This document shows positions 16,332 to 24,849 of a stretch of DNA of 64,000 nucleotides, piece by piece. Location of the stretch: the NCBI GenBank assembly GCA_963794475.1, contig CAWCDW010000006.1, forward strand, positions 62,001 through 126,000. Reading direction: 5' to 3'. The notes under the pieces are model-generated. The model was not told the DNA's origin. It made no database searches and was given only the letters and a program-made list of their open reading frames with translations. Numbering within the stretch: position 1 is the stretch's first letter; the number at the start of each line of letters is the position of its first letter. The position numbers and the translations under genes were made by a program. This DNA comes from GAS188 sp963794475 (GTDB lineage: Bacteria; Pseudomonadota; Alphaproteobacteria; Rhizobiales; Beijerinckiaceae).

Positions 16332-17855
16332 TCACGCCCTGATGCGATCGCGCCCGGCTTCCATGCCGCTGTCGCGGTTGAAGGCCGTGATCATCTCGTC
16401 CCATTGCGGCACGAGATCCTGCAAGCGGCGCCAAAACGCCTGATGCTTTCGCCGATCGAAATCGACGAGCCCGATGCCCTGTTGCTCCACCCAGGTGAAG
16501 TAGCCGAGATTGAAGATCCGCTCGCGTTCCTGATGCGTCGCCTCGAGCATGTTCTCGGTGTCGGCCCCGAGCAGATGCGCGCCGACGAGCTCGGCCGCCG
16601 TCTCCGCGGATAGCTCTCCGGAATTGTGGCGCCGCTCGAGATAGCGGCGCACCTCGCTGGCGTAGAGCTCCGCGCCATCCGTGGCGACCGTGATGATGAC
16701 GCTGTCGGAGCCCAGCCCGTAACGCTTGGCGAGCTTGATCGCGCCGAGCACATTGGCGATGCTCGATAGCCCGAACATCGAGAGCTTCGCCAGCATGTCT
16801 TCCGAAAGCCCGAGACGGCGCGCGAGATAGGCCTTGCCGATCTCCGTGTTGAACACCGCATTCAAGCCGTCGGTCGCCTTGTCGGAGACGCCGATCACCA
16901 CATCGGTGTTCATGACGTTGTGGATCAAGGGAACGTGCTTGTCGCCGATCCCCTGGATATTGTGCTCGCCATAGCCGTTGTTCAGCAAGGTCGGGCACTC
17001 GGCGGCTTCGACGACCGCGACCTTGGCCCCGTACTTCTCCTTGAGATAGTCGCCTGCCGCGAGCGTGCCGGCGGACCCGCTCGCCGAGACGAAGCCCGCG
17101 AGCCGCAGGCCGTTGGTGCCCGAGGCCAGCGACTCGAAGATCGTCCCGAGCGCCGGCCCGGTGCAGCGCCAATGGGCGAGATAATTGCCGAACTCGCTGA
17201 ACTGGTTGACGATGTCGTTTCCCGGGTCGCGCGCGAGCTCGGCGCAACGGTCGTAGATTTCCTTGACATTCGCCTCGCTGCCCGGCGTGCGGACGATGTC
17301 CTCGGGAGAGCTCACCCATTTACCCAGCCAGTCGAAGCGCTCCTGGCTCATGCCGGCGGGCAGCACGGCGACCGCGCGGCAACCAAGGATACGCGAGATG
17401 GCGACGCCGCCCCGGCAATAATTGCCGGTCGACGGCCACACGGCGCGTTGTTTGGTCGGATCGAAGCGCCCGCTCACCAGGCGCGGCGCGAGGCAAGCGT
17501 AAGCGGCGAGCACCTTATGGGCGCGGATCATCGGGAATAGCGTGCCGAGCGCCACGACGATCCGGGCGGGAACGCCGGTGAGGGCCTCCGGCAGCTCGAC
17601 GCAAAGCGGGACCGAGACCTGGCCCTTGCGGCGCAGATCGTTGAACCAGTTAACCCGGTAGAGGTTGTAGGGATGCGGCCCATCGGGCGCGACATCGATG
17701 AGGCCCGCCCGAAGGGCGACGGGCGCCGTCTGCGGCGCGGCAATCTCCGCGAAGGTCGGCAGGCGCACGCGATTTTCGCCGAGAAGCTGCAAAGCTCGCC
17801 GGCGCACCGCCACGTCCTCGACGCGAATAGGAAAATCGAAAGGGTTCAGGGACAT
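16332..17855 (-). CDS. PLP-dependent fold-type II enzyme (cysteine synthase/TrpB-like family), substrate unknown
   Basis: A 507-aa member of the tryptophan-synthase-beta/cysteine-synthase superfamily. The core carries RVNWFNDLRRKGQVSVP, GNYCRGGVAISRILGCRAVA and the glycine-rich phosphate-binding segment SASGSAGTLAAGDYLKEK. It is longer than CysK (about 310 aa), with an extra C-terminal region of helices. Such enzymes do beta-elimination, beta-replacement or ammonia-lyase chemistry on amino acids. A strong GGAGGT precedes the ATG. First gene of a four-gene unit; a candidate GntR-type operator lies 43-62 bases upstream. Confidence 0.72.
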   Translation of the reverse strand: MSLNPFDFPIRVEDVAVRRRALQLLGENRVRLPTFAEIAAPQTAPVALRAGLIDVAPDGPHPYNLYRVNWFNDLRRKGQVSVPLCVELPEALTGVPARIVVALGTLFPMIRAHKVLAAYACLAPRLVSGRFDPTKQRAVWPSTGNYCRGGVAISRILGCRAVAVLPAGMSQERFDWLGKWVSSPEDIVRTPGSEANVKEIYDRCAELARDPGNDIVNQFSEFGNYLAHWRCTGPALGTIFESLASGTNGLRLAGFVSASGSAGTLAAGDYLKEKYGAKVAVVEAAECPTLLNNGYGEHNIQGIGDKHVPLIHNVMNTDVVIGVSDKATDGLNAVFNTEIGKAYLARRLGLSEDMLAKLSMFGLSSIANVLGAIKLAKRYGLGSDSVIITVATDGAELYASEVRRYLERRHNSGELSAETAAELVGAHLLGADTENMLEATHQERERIFNLGYFTWVEQQGIGLVDFDRRKHQAFWRRLQDLVPQWDEMITAFNRDSGMEAGRDRIRA

Positions 17856-17897
17856 GTCGTCCCACCTCCGGTGGGAATCACTCTTCTCATTCTACCC

Positions 17898-17917
17898 ATC
17901 ATCCTATTCTTAGTACC
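17898..17917. promoter_or_regulatory. Candidate GntR operator A, upstream of the PLP enzyme/CoA-transferase/LLM operon
   Basis: The plus-strand site ATCATCCTATTCTTAGTACC shares 15 of 20 positions with site C in front of the molybdenum-hydroxylase genes. The common core is an inverted repeat of the form GTnCTATnnATAGnAC. Here it lies 43-62 bases upstream of the minus-strand start at 17855, in the 92-base gap after fbiC. Confidence 0.55.
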
Positions 17918-17947
17918 ACTATCGAACGGTTCGGGCCTGATCAACCG

Positions 17948-20407
17948 CTAAGTGCCGGGGCTCAGCGCCAGGTTGGCGTTCCCATCCGCCCCCATGGCGA
18001 GATTCTTGCCCGCATCGATGAGCTCGACCGGCGCCCGGGTCGAGGCCTGCCGGCGCTCGCGCGTCGGCTCGCCATAGGCGGTGGTGCGCTGGTGCGGCTC
18101 CCGGCCGGCCGCGCCGATCAGCCCTTCGATGTCTCGCGCGCTGATCTCTTGCCCGTGCGCGGCACCGGCCGCGCGCGTGATCGATTCGTTCATCAGCACG
18201 CCGCCGAAATCATTGGCGCCCGCCGAAAGGCAAAGCACGGCCCCTTCCGGCCCCATCTTCACCCACGAGGCCTGGATGTTGGTGATGAGAGGGTCGAGCA
18301 CGAGGCGCGCCACGGCGTGCATCAGCACGGCTTCCCGGAAGGTCGGCCCTTTGCGGGACTGGCCCTTGAGATAGATGGGAGCTTCCATATGGACGAAGGG
18401 CAAGGGCACGAATTCGGTGAAGCCGCCCGTCCGCGCCTGCAGCCCGCGCACACGCAGGAGATGACGCGCCCAATGGCGATAACCATCCACATGGCCGAAC
18501 ATGATGGTCGCGGTGCTTTTGAGGCCGACATCATGAGCCGCATGCATGACCTCGAGCCATTGCGCCGTCCCGATCTTGTCCGGGCAGAGGATGGCGCGAA
18601 CCTCATCGTCGAGGATTTCCGCCGCCGTGCCCGGCAGGCTCGCGAGCCCCGCCGCCTCGAGGCGCGAAAGGTAAGACCGCAAGGGAAGCTGAAGCGTCTG
18701 CGCGCCGTGCCAGACCTCGAGCGGCGAGAAGGCATGCACGTGGATTTCCGGCGCCGCGGATTTCACGGCGTCTACGATCGAAAGATAGGTCTCGCCGGTG
18801 TAGCCGGGGCGGATTCCGCCCTGCAAGCAAACCTCAGTCGCGCCGCGCGCCCAAGCCTCCTTCACCCGCCCGGCAATCTCGCCAAAATCGAGATCATAGG
18901 GCTTGTCGCGATGCCCGAGGTTGTGCCTTCCCTTGGAGAAAGCACAAAATTTGCATCCGTAAGTGCAGATGTTCGTGTAGTTAATGTTGCGGTTGACGAC
19001 ATAAGTCACGCGACCGCCCACGCGGGCCTTTCGCAAGCGATCGGCGGCGCGGCACACGGCCGTGAAATCCGCGCCTCGGGCGTCGAACAAGGTTTCGATC
19101 TCGGCCTCGCTCGGCACGCAACCGTCCGCAATTCGATCAAGGCTTTTCCTGACGGGTGGCGAGGCTTGCGCATCATGGGCCCGCAAGCGTTGAATGCCGG
19201 GGGCCGGCAGAGCTTCGAGGCCGCCGGGCGACCAGCGGTCCTCGCGCGCAAGGCCGCGCCCCTCCGACAGCCGCAACACCGGCGTTTGCAATTTCGGCGC
19301 GATCCAGCGTTGTGGCTCGGCGGCAAAGCCGGGATAAACCGCAAGGCGCTCCACGAGAATGCGCCCTGCCCCTTCGGTTGCTCGCGCGAGCGCCTGCAAA
19401 TGCGGCCAGGGCGCTTCGGGATTGACGTGATCGGGCGTCACGGGCGATACCCCGCCCCAGTCATTGATGCCTGAGCGGATGAGGGAATCGAGCCCTTCGG
19501 GGCGAAGATTGGGCGGCGTCTGGATATTCATCGCCGACCCGAAGATGAGCCGGGCAGCCGCGATGGTCCAGATTTGCTCCTCGAGCGAGGGCTCGGGCGC
19601 GCCGGCCATCCGCGTGCCGGGCTTGGCGCGGAAATTCTGGATGATCACTTCCTGGATGTGCCCGTGGCGTTCGTGGAGATCGCGGATGGCGAGCAGCGCC
19701 TCGAGGCGCTCGAGGCGCGTCTCGCCGATGCCGATCAAGATGCCCGTGGTGAACGGCACGCCGGCACGACCGGCCGCGTCGATCGTCGCAAGCCGCGCCG
19801 AGGGATGCTTGTCCGGAGAGCCGAAATGCGGGCCGCCACGCCGCGAGAGCCGCTCCGAGGCCGTTTCCAGCATGATGCCTTGCGATGCCGAAACGCCGCG
19901 CAATCGCCTTGTCCAAGCCTCGTCCATGAGGCCGGGATTGAGATGAGGCAGCAATCCCGTCTTTTCGAGGACGAGGGCGGCGGAAGCTTCGAGATAGCCG
20001 AGCGTCGTCTCGTGACCGAGCTTGGCGAGCGCCTGGCGCGCCGCCGCATAGCGGCGCTCGGGCTTGTCGCCGAGCGTGAAGAGCGCCTCCTTGACACCGT
20101 GCTCCACCCCGTGGCGCGCGATGTCGAGAACCGACTCGGGGGACAAATAGGCGGCTTCCGTACGTCGCGGCGCATGGGCGAAGGTGCAGTAATGACAGAC
20201 GTCCGCGCAAAGTTGGGTGAGCGGGATGAACACTTTCTTTGAAAAGGAGATGTGGTTGCCGTGGCCTGCGAGGCAAAGCCTCTCGGCGATCGCCGCCATG
20301 CGGCCGGTTTGCACGCAGCGCGAGAGCGCGAGCGCTTCCTCGCGATCGAGAAGGTCGCCATTCTCGGCCGCGTCGAGCGCCTTGCCCGGGTCGATCCCGC
20401 TCATCAT
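17948..20407 (-). CDS. fbiC: FO synthase, fused CofG-CofH (FbiC)
   Basis: Makes the F420 chromophore FO from tyrosine and 5-amino-6-ribitylaminouracil by two radical-SAM reactions. The 819-aa protein holds both halves. The N-terminal CofG-type domain has the 4Fe-4S motif CADVCHYC (Cys67, 71, 74). The C-terminal CofH-type domain has CTYGCKFCAF at about residue 485, after VTYVVNRNINYTNI. Fused FbiC is typical of actinobacteria and of the F420-producing proteobacteria; archaea keep the halves separate. The start overlaps the cofC stop (ATGA). Last gene of the apparent pxpA-npdG-cofE-cofD-cofC-fbiC unit. Confidence 0.95.
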   Translation of the reverse strand: MMSGIDPGKALDAAENGDLLDREEALALSRCVQTGRMAAIAERLCLAGHGNHISFSKKVFIPLTQLCADVCHYCTFAHAPRRTEAAYLSPESVLDIARHGVEHGVKEALFTLGDKPERRYAAARQALAKLGHETTLGYLEASAALVLEKTGLLPHLNPGLMDEAWTRRLRGVSASQGIMLETASERLSRRGGPHFGSPDKHPSARLATIDAAGRAGVPFTTGILIGIGETRLERLEALLAIRDLHERHGHIQEVIIQNFRAKPGTRMAGAPEPSLEEQIWTIAAARLIFGSAMNIQTPPNLRPEGLDSLIRSGINDWGGVSPVTPDHVNPEAPWPHLQALARATEGAGRILVERLAVYPGFAAEPQRWIAPKLQTPVLRLSEGRGLAREDRWSPGGLEALPAPGIQRLRAHDAQASPPVRKSLDRIADGCVPSEAEIETLFDARGADFTAVCRAADRLRKARVGGRVTYVVNRNINYTNICTYGCKFCAFSKGRHNLGHRDKPYDLDFGEIAGRVKEAWARGATEVCLQGGIRPGYTGETYLSIVDAVKSAAPEIHVHAFSPLEVWHGAQTLQLPLRSYLSRLEAAGLASLPGTAAEILDDEVRAILCPDKIGTAQWLEVMHAAHDVGLKSTATIMFGHVDGYRHWARHLLRVRGLQARTGGFTEFVPLPFVHMEAPIYLKGQSRKGPTFREAVLMHAVARLVLDPLITNIQASWVKMGPEGAVLCLSAGANDFGGVLMNESITRAAGAAHGQEISARDIEGLIGAAGREPHQRTTAYGEPTRERRQASTRAPVELIDAGKNLAMGADGNANLALSPGT

Positions 20408-21147
20408 GGCTCGCTCACTCCCATCGGCGCCGCCGGCGCCGTCTTCATCATAATCCGCGGGGAGGTCTTGCGGCGAATCTCGTGATCGCGGAGCGCCGCG
20501 TGGGGCAAGGCATAGCCTGGCGATCCGCGCTTCGCTTCGAAAAGTACCGCAAGGTCCGCCGGCTCGTCGATATCGCGGCTGAGGCCGCGAAGCCGCATCA
20601 CTTTCGTTTCGAGACCGCGCTCGGCGGCTTGCCGGCAATGGCGAGCAAAGCTCTGTTCGCCAAAGCTCGGCGAAAGCGCATCAGGGGGCGAAAGCATGAG
20701 CGCGTTGGTGCCCCCGCCAAGCCGCGCGGGGACGATGATCGCAGAGTCGCGCCCGCCGCGCCGAGGAGCGCTCACGATCCGGCCGATCTCCGCCGGCGTC
20801 GCGAGCGGCACATCCGCCGGAATGAAAAGCACCCGCTTAGCGCCTTGGCGACGCGCATGGCGCGCTCCCCGGCGGAGCGCGGCGTTCAGCCCGGACGCGC
20901 GCCCCTCGCGCAGGATCATCGCTCCCTTGCGCTCGCCGAGCGCGGCGATCTTCGCGTCCGCCGTCACGACGAGAAGGGGACCGATGCCTTGCGTGCCGCG
21001 CAGGATGTCGAGGACCTCCTCGAACATGGTGAGGACGAGCTCGCGACGCGCCGATGGCGAAAGAACGTGGGCGAGCCGCGTCTTCGCGCGCGCGAGCCCC
21101 TTGACGGGCACGACCGCCCACACGGTCTCGGCGCCCGCGTTAGGCAT
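20404..21147 (-). CDS. cofC: 2-phospho-L-lactate (or PEP) guanylyltransferase CofC/FbiD
   Basis: Activates the phospho-acid (2-phospholactate in archaea, phosphoenolpyruvate in mycobacteria, 3-phosphoglycerate in some proteobacteria) with GTP for F420 assembly. The 247-aa protein begins WAVVPVKGLARAKTRLAHVL, the nucleotide-binding start of the CofC family, and carries LFIPADVPLATPAEI and GGTNALMLSPP. The ATG at 21147 lies within the last codons of cofD (8-base overlap) and follows GGAAG. Which phospho-acid it uses cannot be told from sequence by eye. Confidence 0.9.
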   Translation of the reverse strand: MPNAGAETVWAVVPVKGLARAKTRLAHVLSPSARRELVLTMFEEVLDILRGTQGIGPLLVVTADAKIAALGERKGAMILREGRASGLNAALRRGARHARRQGAKRVLFIPADVPLATPAEIGRIVSAPRRGGRDSAIIVPARLGGGTNALMLSPPDALSPSFGEQSFARHCRQAAERGLETKVMRLRGLSRDIDEPADLAVLFEAKRGSPGYALPHAALRDHEIRRKTSPRIMMKTAPAAPMGVSEP

Positions 21148-22165
21148 CTTGAGCTTCCGCTCGCTTTTCGCCGCGTGACGCGCGAAGCTTCTCGCAAAAG
21201 GAAATGCAGGCGTGCGCCAAGGCGGCCTTGTCATCGAGCGTCTTCATCATCGTCTTGGTGACGAGCGTCGGCAACGCGAGAACGGATGCGCGCTTTGCAT
21301 CTTCCTCATCGAGAACGAAGCCGCCTATCAACCCCGCATAATGTTGCGCGACGGTCGGCGCATCGGCCGACAGGCCGAGCTCCTCCATGATCTTCGCGGT
21401 CGGCCCCTTGACCGCTTTGCCGGCGATGATCGGCGTGACGGCGATCACCGGCGCCTGGCATGCCCGAAGCGCCTCGGCGATGCCCGGCACCGAAAGGATC
21501 GGATCGACGCTGAGATAGGGGTTCGACGGGCAGATGATGACGCCAGCAAGTCCATGCGAGGCCAGCGCTTCCAATGCCAAAGGTTGGGCGCGGGCCATGC
21601 TCGCGCCCACGAAACGGATGCCGCGGACGCGCGGGCGGCACTGCTGGCGCACGAAATATTCCTGGAAGGCCAGCGTGCCCGCATCCGTGTCGACGAGCGT
21701 TCGCACCCGATCGTCGCTCATCGGCAGCACATGGGGCTTGACGCCGAGGCAGGCGCGGAAATCCGCGCAAATCTGCGTCAGCGTCTCGCCGACGAGCAGC
21801 CTGCGGCTGCGATCCACGTGCATGGCGAGATCGCCGTCGCCGAGCCTGAACCATGCAGGCCCGCCGAGCGCCTCGATCGCGCGCATGAAATTCCAGCTTT
21901 CGTCGCGACGCCCCCACCCGGTCTCTTCGTTCACGAGCCCAGCGAGGGTGTAGAGCGTCGTGTCGACATCGGGAGAGACATGAAGGCCGAGGTGCTCGAA
22001 ATCATCCCCAGTGTTGACGATGATGGTGAGCCGCGATCCCAGAAGATGTGAAAGGCCAAGCGAGAGCTTGGCGCCGCCGACCCCGCCCGAAAGCGCCACA
22101 TAGGTCGCGCCGGCTCGCGCCACCCCTCCTCCGGTCTCCACCTCCCTTGCTCCGTCGGCGCTCAC
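21140..22165 (-). CDS. cofD: 2-phospho-L-lactate transferase CofD/FbiA
   Basis: Transfers the phospho-acid moiety from the GDP-linked intermediate to FO, giving F420-0 or its dehydro form. The core begins TYVALSGGVGGAKLSLGL and includes VNTGDDFEHLGLHVSPDVDT and ICPSNPYLSVDPILSVPG, all family hallmarks. The start is not certain: GTG at 22165 overlaps the cofE stop (GTGA) and gives 341 aa, near the usual 310-330; a GTG 11 codons further in also has a plausible ribosome site. Sits between cofE and cofC in one tightly packed unit. Confidence 0.9.
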   Translation of the reverse strand: MSADGAREVETGGGVARAGATYVALSGGVGGAKLSLGLSHLLGSRLTIIVNTGDDFEHLGLHVSPDVDTTLYTLAGLVNEETGWGRRDESWNFMRAIEALGGPAWFRLGDGDLAMHVDRSRRLLVGETLTQICADFRACLGVKPHVLPMSDDRVRTLVDTDAGTLAFQEYFVRQQCRPRVRGIRFVGASMARAQPLALEALASHGLAGVIICPSNPYLSVDPILSVPGIAEALRACQAPVIAVTPIIAGKAVKGPTAKIMEELGLSADAPTVAQHYAGLIGGFVLDEEDAKRASVLALPTLVTKTMMKTLDDKAALAHACISFCEKLRASRGEKRAEAQDA

Positions 22166-22923
22166 CGGAACATGTCCTCGCTCTTCGGGCGAACGAGCGC
22201 CGATGCCGGCCTCGCCTTCGCCTTCCATTCGAGGCCACGCACCAGCGCCGCCGGCAGCCCTTCCGCGGCCTCTCCCATGACGAGCACCGCCGCGGCCGCC
22301 ACCGCATCGGCAAAGCCGACCTCCGTCGCCTCGAGGCGGCGGCCGGAAAGGTCGGCTTCGCCGCGCCGGTCCCATAAAGACGGGACCCCCGCCGCGCCGA
22401 TCGCCAATCCGACCGTGCCGAGCCTGAAGGCGCGGCCGACGCTGTCCGATATGATGACCCCGATCGCGGCATCAAAATGCGCATCGAGCTTCGCCTTGAG
22501 CGCTTCGGCACTCGATTGCGCATTTTCCGGAAGAAGCAGGATGCGTTTGCCGTGATCGGCTTGGTTCAGATTCGATTGGTCGATGCCGGCATTCGCCATG
22601 ACGAGGCCCTCATGGGTCTCGACGATGATGAGGCCTCGCTTGGCCCGGACGACCTCGTTCGATTGGCGCAAGATGGCCTCCACGAGCCGCGGGTCCTTGC
22701 CGGTTTTCGCGGAAAGCGCGACCGCACGCTCCGAAGGCTCGAGCGTCGAAAGGTCGATAAAACGCCCTTGCGCTTTCGAGACGATTTTCTGCGCCACGAC
22801 CAGGATGTCGAAAGGGCGAGGCTTAAGACCGGCCCTCTCCAGCGCCACGATCAGCAATGCCGCGAGATCATCCCCCGATTTCACGAGGGGAATATTTTCA
22901 AGGGCGGCGATCGTGACCGGCAA
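22162..22923 (-). CDS. cofE: Coenzyme F420-0:L-glutamate ligase CofE
   Basis: Adds the glutamate tail to F420-0 (and further glutamates) using GTP. The 253-aa protein has IPLVKSGDDLAALLI, DILVVAQKIVSKAQGR and IGVIISDSVGRAFR, the conserved CofE blocks. It is the stand-alone ligase; the nitroreductase-like domain fused to it in mycobacterial FbiB is absent. The start is a TTG: an in-frame TGA lies two codons upstream and no ATG is available near the N-terminus, while AAGGA sits at good spacing. Confidence 0.92.
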   Translation of the reverse strand: MPVTIAALENIPLVKSGDDLAALLIVALERAGLKPRPFDILVVAQKIVSKAQGRFIDLSTLEPSERAVALSAKTGKDPRLVEAILRQSNEVVRAKRGLIIVETHEGLVMANAGIDQSNLNQADHGKRILLLPENAQSSAEALKAKLDAHFDAAIGVIISDSVGRAFRLGTVGLAIGAAGVPSLWDRRGEADLSGRRLEATEVGFADAVAAAAVLVMGEAAEGLPAALVRGLEWKAKARPASALVRPKSEDMFR

Positions 22924-23029
22924 GCTTCAGGTCCTTCGACGAAGCAGATTTGCGTCTATCGGCTTGCGCCGCCGGGACCGCAACGGGGGCTTTCGCGGGC
23001 CGCCTTGAAATCCCTTGAAGCCAGGGGAC

Positions 23030-23698
23030 TCAAGCGTCGGCGATCCCGGTGATGCGAATCCCCGCACCGTCCACCTTATAGGCCCGATTGATGCCGATGA
23101 GCACCGAGGTCAGCGCCTCCGCCGCGGTCGAATTGGCGAGCGGCCCCGCATGAAGCGCCCGCAATCCGATCGCTTTGGCAAGGCCGATCACTGTCTCGCG
23201 GTCCTTCGGATCGTCGCCGAAAATCAGAACGTCGCAATCGATCACGGCACCGCTCTTCAACTTGTGCGCCGCGACATTGTGGAAACCCGCGACGACGCGC
23301 GCGAGGGCTCCGAGCCGTTTCTGCGTCGCGACGGCGGCCGAGCCTTCCGCCGGCAATTGCACGCGCGCGACCTTGGGGGGTACGAGCGGAACCGTGGTGT
23401 CGACGACGAGCTTGCCCTCCACATGGGGCCGGATCGCCTCAACGATCTCGGGCTGCGTGGCCCAAGGCACGGTGATGAAGACGATATCGCCCGCCTTCGC
23501 TGCCGCCTCGTTGGAACGACCCGTGATCTCGCGAGATCCCGCAACGGTGACGAGGCTTCGCGCGAATTCCTCACCTTTCTCGGCGGTTCTCGATCCGATC
23601 ACCACCGGAAAGCCGGCCGTGGCGAAGCCTTGCGCAAGGCCCGAGCCGAGGGCTCCGGTTCCCCCGATGATGGCCAGCGTCGGCTTCGCGCTCGTCAT
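23030..23698 (-). CDS. npdG: NADPH-dependent F420 reductase (NpdG/Fno type)
   Basis: Exchanges hydride between NADP(H) and F420, which links the deazaflavin pool to cell metabolism. The 222-aa protein starts with a Rossmann NADP site, TLAIIGGTGALGSGLAQGFA, followed by VIGSRTAEKGEEFA, and has the family C-terminal half (VVAGFHNVAAHKLK, GLRALHAGPLANS). It is 12 bases downstream of the pxpA-like gene and 106 bases before cofE, so likely part of the same transcript. It would supply F420H2 to the LLM oxidoreductase. Confidence 0.92.
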   Translation of the reverse strand: MTSAKPTLAIIGGTGALGSGLAQGFATAGFPVVIGSRTAEKGEEFARSLVTVAGSREITGRSNEAAAKAGDIVFITVPWATQPEIVEAIRPHVEGKLVVDTTVPLVPPKVARVQLPAEGSAAVATQKRLGALARVVAGFHNVAAHKLKSGAVIDCDVLIFGDDPKDRETVIGLAKAIGLRALHAGPLANSTAAEALTSVLIGINRAYKVDGAGIRITGIADA

Positions 23699-23710
23699 GC
23701 CCGCACCGTC

Positions 23711-24508
23711 TCAAAGCTTCATTTCGGGAAGCGGCACAACCTTCACACCGGCGGCTTCGAGCGCTTTGCGCACCGCGCCGGCGACCGCGACGCCCGTCGC
23801 CTCGTCGCCATGGACGCAGAAGGTGTCGATGTTGACCTTCACGCGCTTGCCCGACATCGCGACGACCTCGTTCTCCTGCACCATGCGTAAAGTGTTTTCG
23901 ATGGCCGCCTTCGGGTCCTTGAGGACGGTGCCCGGAATCGAGCGCGAGGCGAGATTGCCGTCATCATCATATTTTCGGTCGACGAAGCCCTCCCGCGCGA
24001 GGCGCAGATCGAGCTTCTCGGCGGCCTTCTGCATTTGCGAGCCGTAGAGCGCGACATAGATGATGTCCTTGTCCACGGTCTTGATGGCCCGGCCGATGGC
24101 CATGGCGTAGTCTGCATCGTCGGCCGCCATATTGTTCAAGGCGCCGTGCGGCTTGAGATGCGTGACCTTGAGGCCCGCGTAGCACGCCATCGCCTGGAGC
24201 GCGCCGATCTGATAGGCTACCATGTATTCGAGGTCGGTCGCCTTCATCTGGATGCGGCGGCGCCCGAAGCCCCAGAGATCGTTGAAGCCGGGATGCACCC
24301 CGATGCTCACGCCCTCCTGCTTCGCCAGCGTGCACAGTCGATGCATGGTGTTCGGGTCGCCCGCGTGAAAGCCGCAGGCGACGCTTGCCGATTTGATGAT
24401 CTTCATCAGCTCCGCGTCATTGCCGATGTCGTAGGCTCCCCAGCCTTCGGCGATATCGGCATTGAGGTTGATCATCTTTGTGCTGGGCGAAGTCATGGGC
24501 GAAGTCAT
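23711..24508 (-). CDS. LamB/YcsF family protein (5-oxoprolinase subunit A-like)
   Basis: A 265-aa member of the family of PxpA, the subunit of ATP-dependent 5-oxoprolinase. It retains INLNADIAEGWGAYD, SASVACGFHAGDPNTM, GVHPGFND and VTHLKPHGALNNM. PxpB and PxpC are absent here, so cleavage of 5-oxoproline is not supported; related stand-alone members sit in catabolic clusters for cyclic amides. The first ATG (24508) is chosen because GGGAG lies six bases upstream. The start codon is inside a 12-bp tandem duplication, giving two in-frame ATGs. It leads the F420 operon and carries operator B upstream. Confidence 0.8.
   Translation of the reverse strand: MTSPMTSPSTKMINLNADIAEGWGAYDIGNDAELMKIIKSASVACGFHAGDPNTMHRLCTLAKQEGVSIGVHPGFNDLWGFGRRRIQMKATDLEYMVAYQIGALQAMACYAGLKVTHLKPHGALNNMAADDADYAMAIGRAIKTVDKDIIYVALYGSQMQKAAEKLDLRLAREGFVDRKYDDDGNLASRSIPGTVLKDPKAAIENTLRMVQENEVVAMSGKRVKVNIDTFCVHGDEATGVAVAGAVRKALEAAGVKVVPLPEMKL
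24485..24508. repeat. Perfect 12-bp tandem duplication at the pxpA-like start codon
   Basis: GGGCGAAGTCAT occurs twice in direct succession (24485-24496 and 24497-24508). On the coding strand this repeats Met-Thr-Ser-Pro and the ATG. Only the outer ATG is correctly spaced from the ribosome site. Confidence 0.9.
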
Positions 24509-24849
24509 GGGCCAACTCCCTGAGGCTGTGCCGCTCTCTCGCCGGGCGGCAGGCCGTTCTCACTCCAAATGGTATTATTAATAGAACAAGCATACAACTC
24601 GTCGCGAAACAAGGCAGCATCCCGTAAGCTCTCCCGGCCGGTCTTGCTGGGGAGGAAGCAGGCCTGCGTGGGTCCCTTTATAAGGGCTAGGCGAGGCCAT
24701 GAAAAATTCTTGACGCAAGTGAGCAATGCGATTGAGGTCATCCCGTTTGCTCCGAATCGCCGTAAACTTTTCCGCGGACGGGCTTGCCAGCCTCGCTACT
24801 TTGATGTGAGGCGTCGGCGCGCCGTTTACGACTGAGACCACCGCCTGGG
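24509..24849. other. Divergent intergenic region, F420 operon versus GntR regulator
   Basis: No gene seen. It contains operator B near the minus-strand operon start. The right half, leading to the GntR gene, holds a possible -35 (TTGACG near 24710) without a convincing -10. Confidence 0.45.
24571..24590. promoter_or_regulatory. Candidate GntR operator B, upstream of the pxpA-npdG-F420 operon
   Basis: The minus-strand reading CTTGTTCTATTAATAATACC matches site C in 16 of 20 positions. It is a near-palindrome (GTTCTAT-TA-ATAATAC) 63-82 bases upstream of the start at 24508, a normal place for an operator overlapping a promoter. Confidence 0.6.

Noticed and set aside
23711..24508. 5-oxoprolinase (pxpABC) system
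   Set aside because: Only the A-type subunit is present; PxpB and PxpC are missing from the window, so the enzyme activity cannot be claimed.
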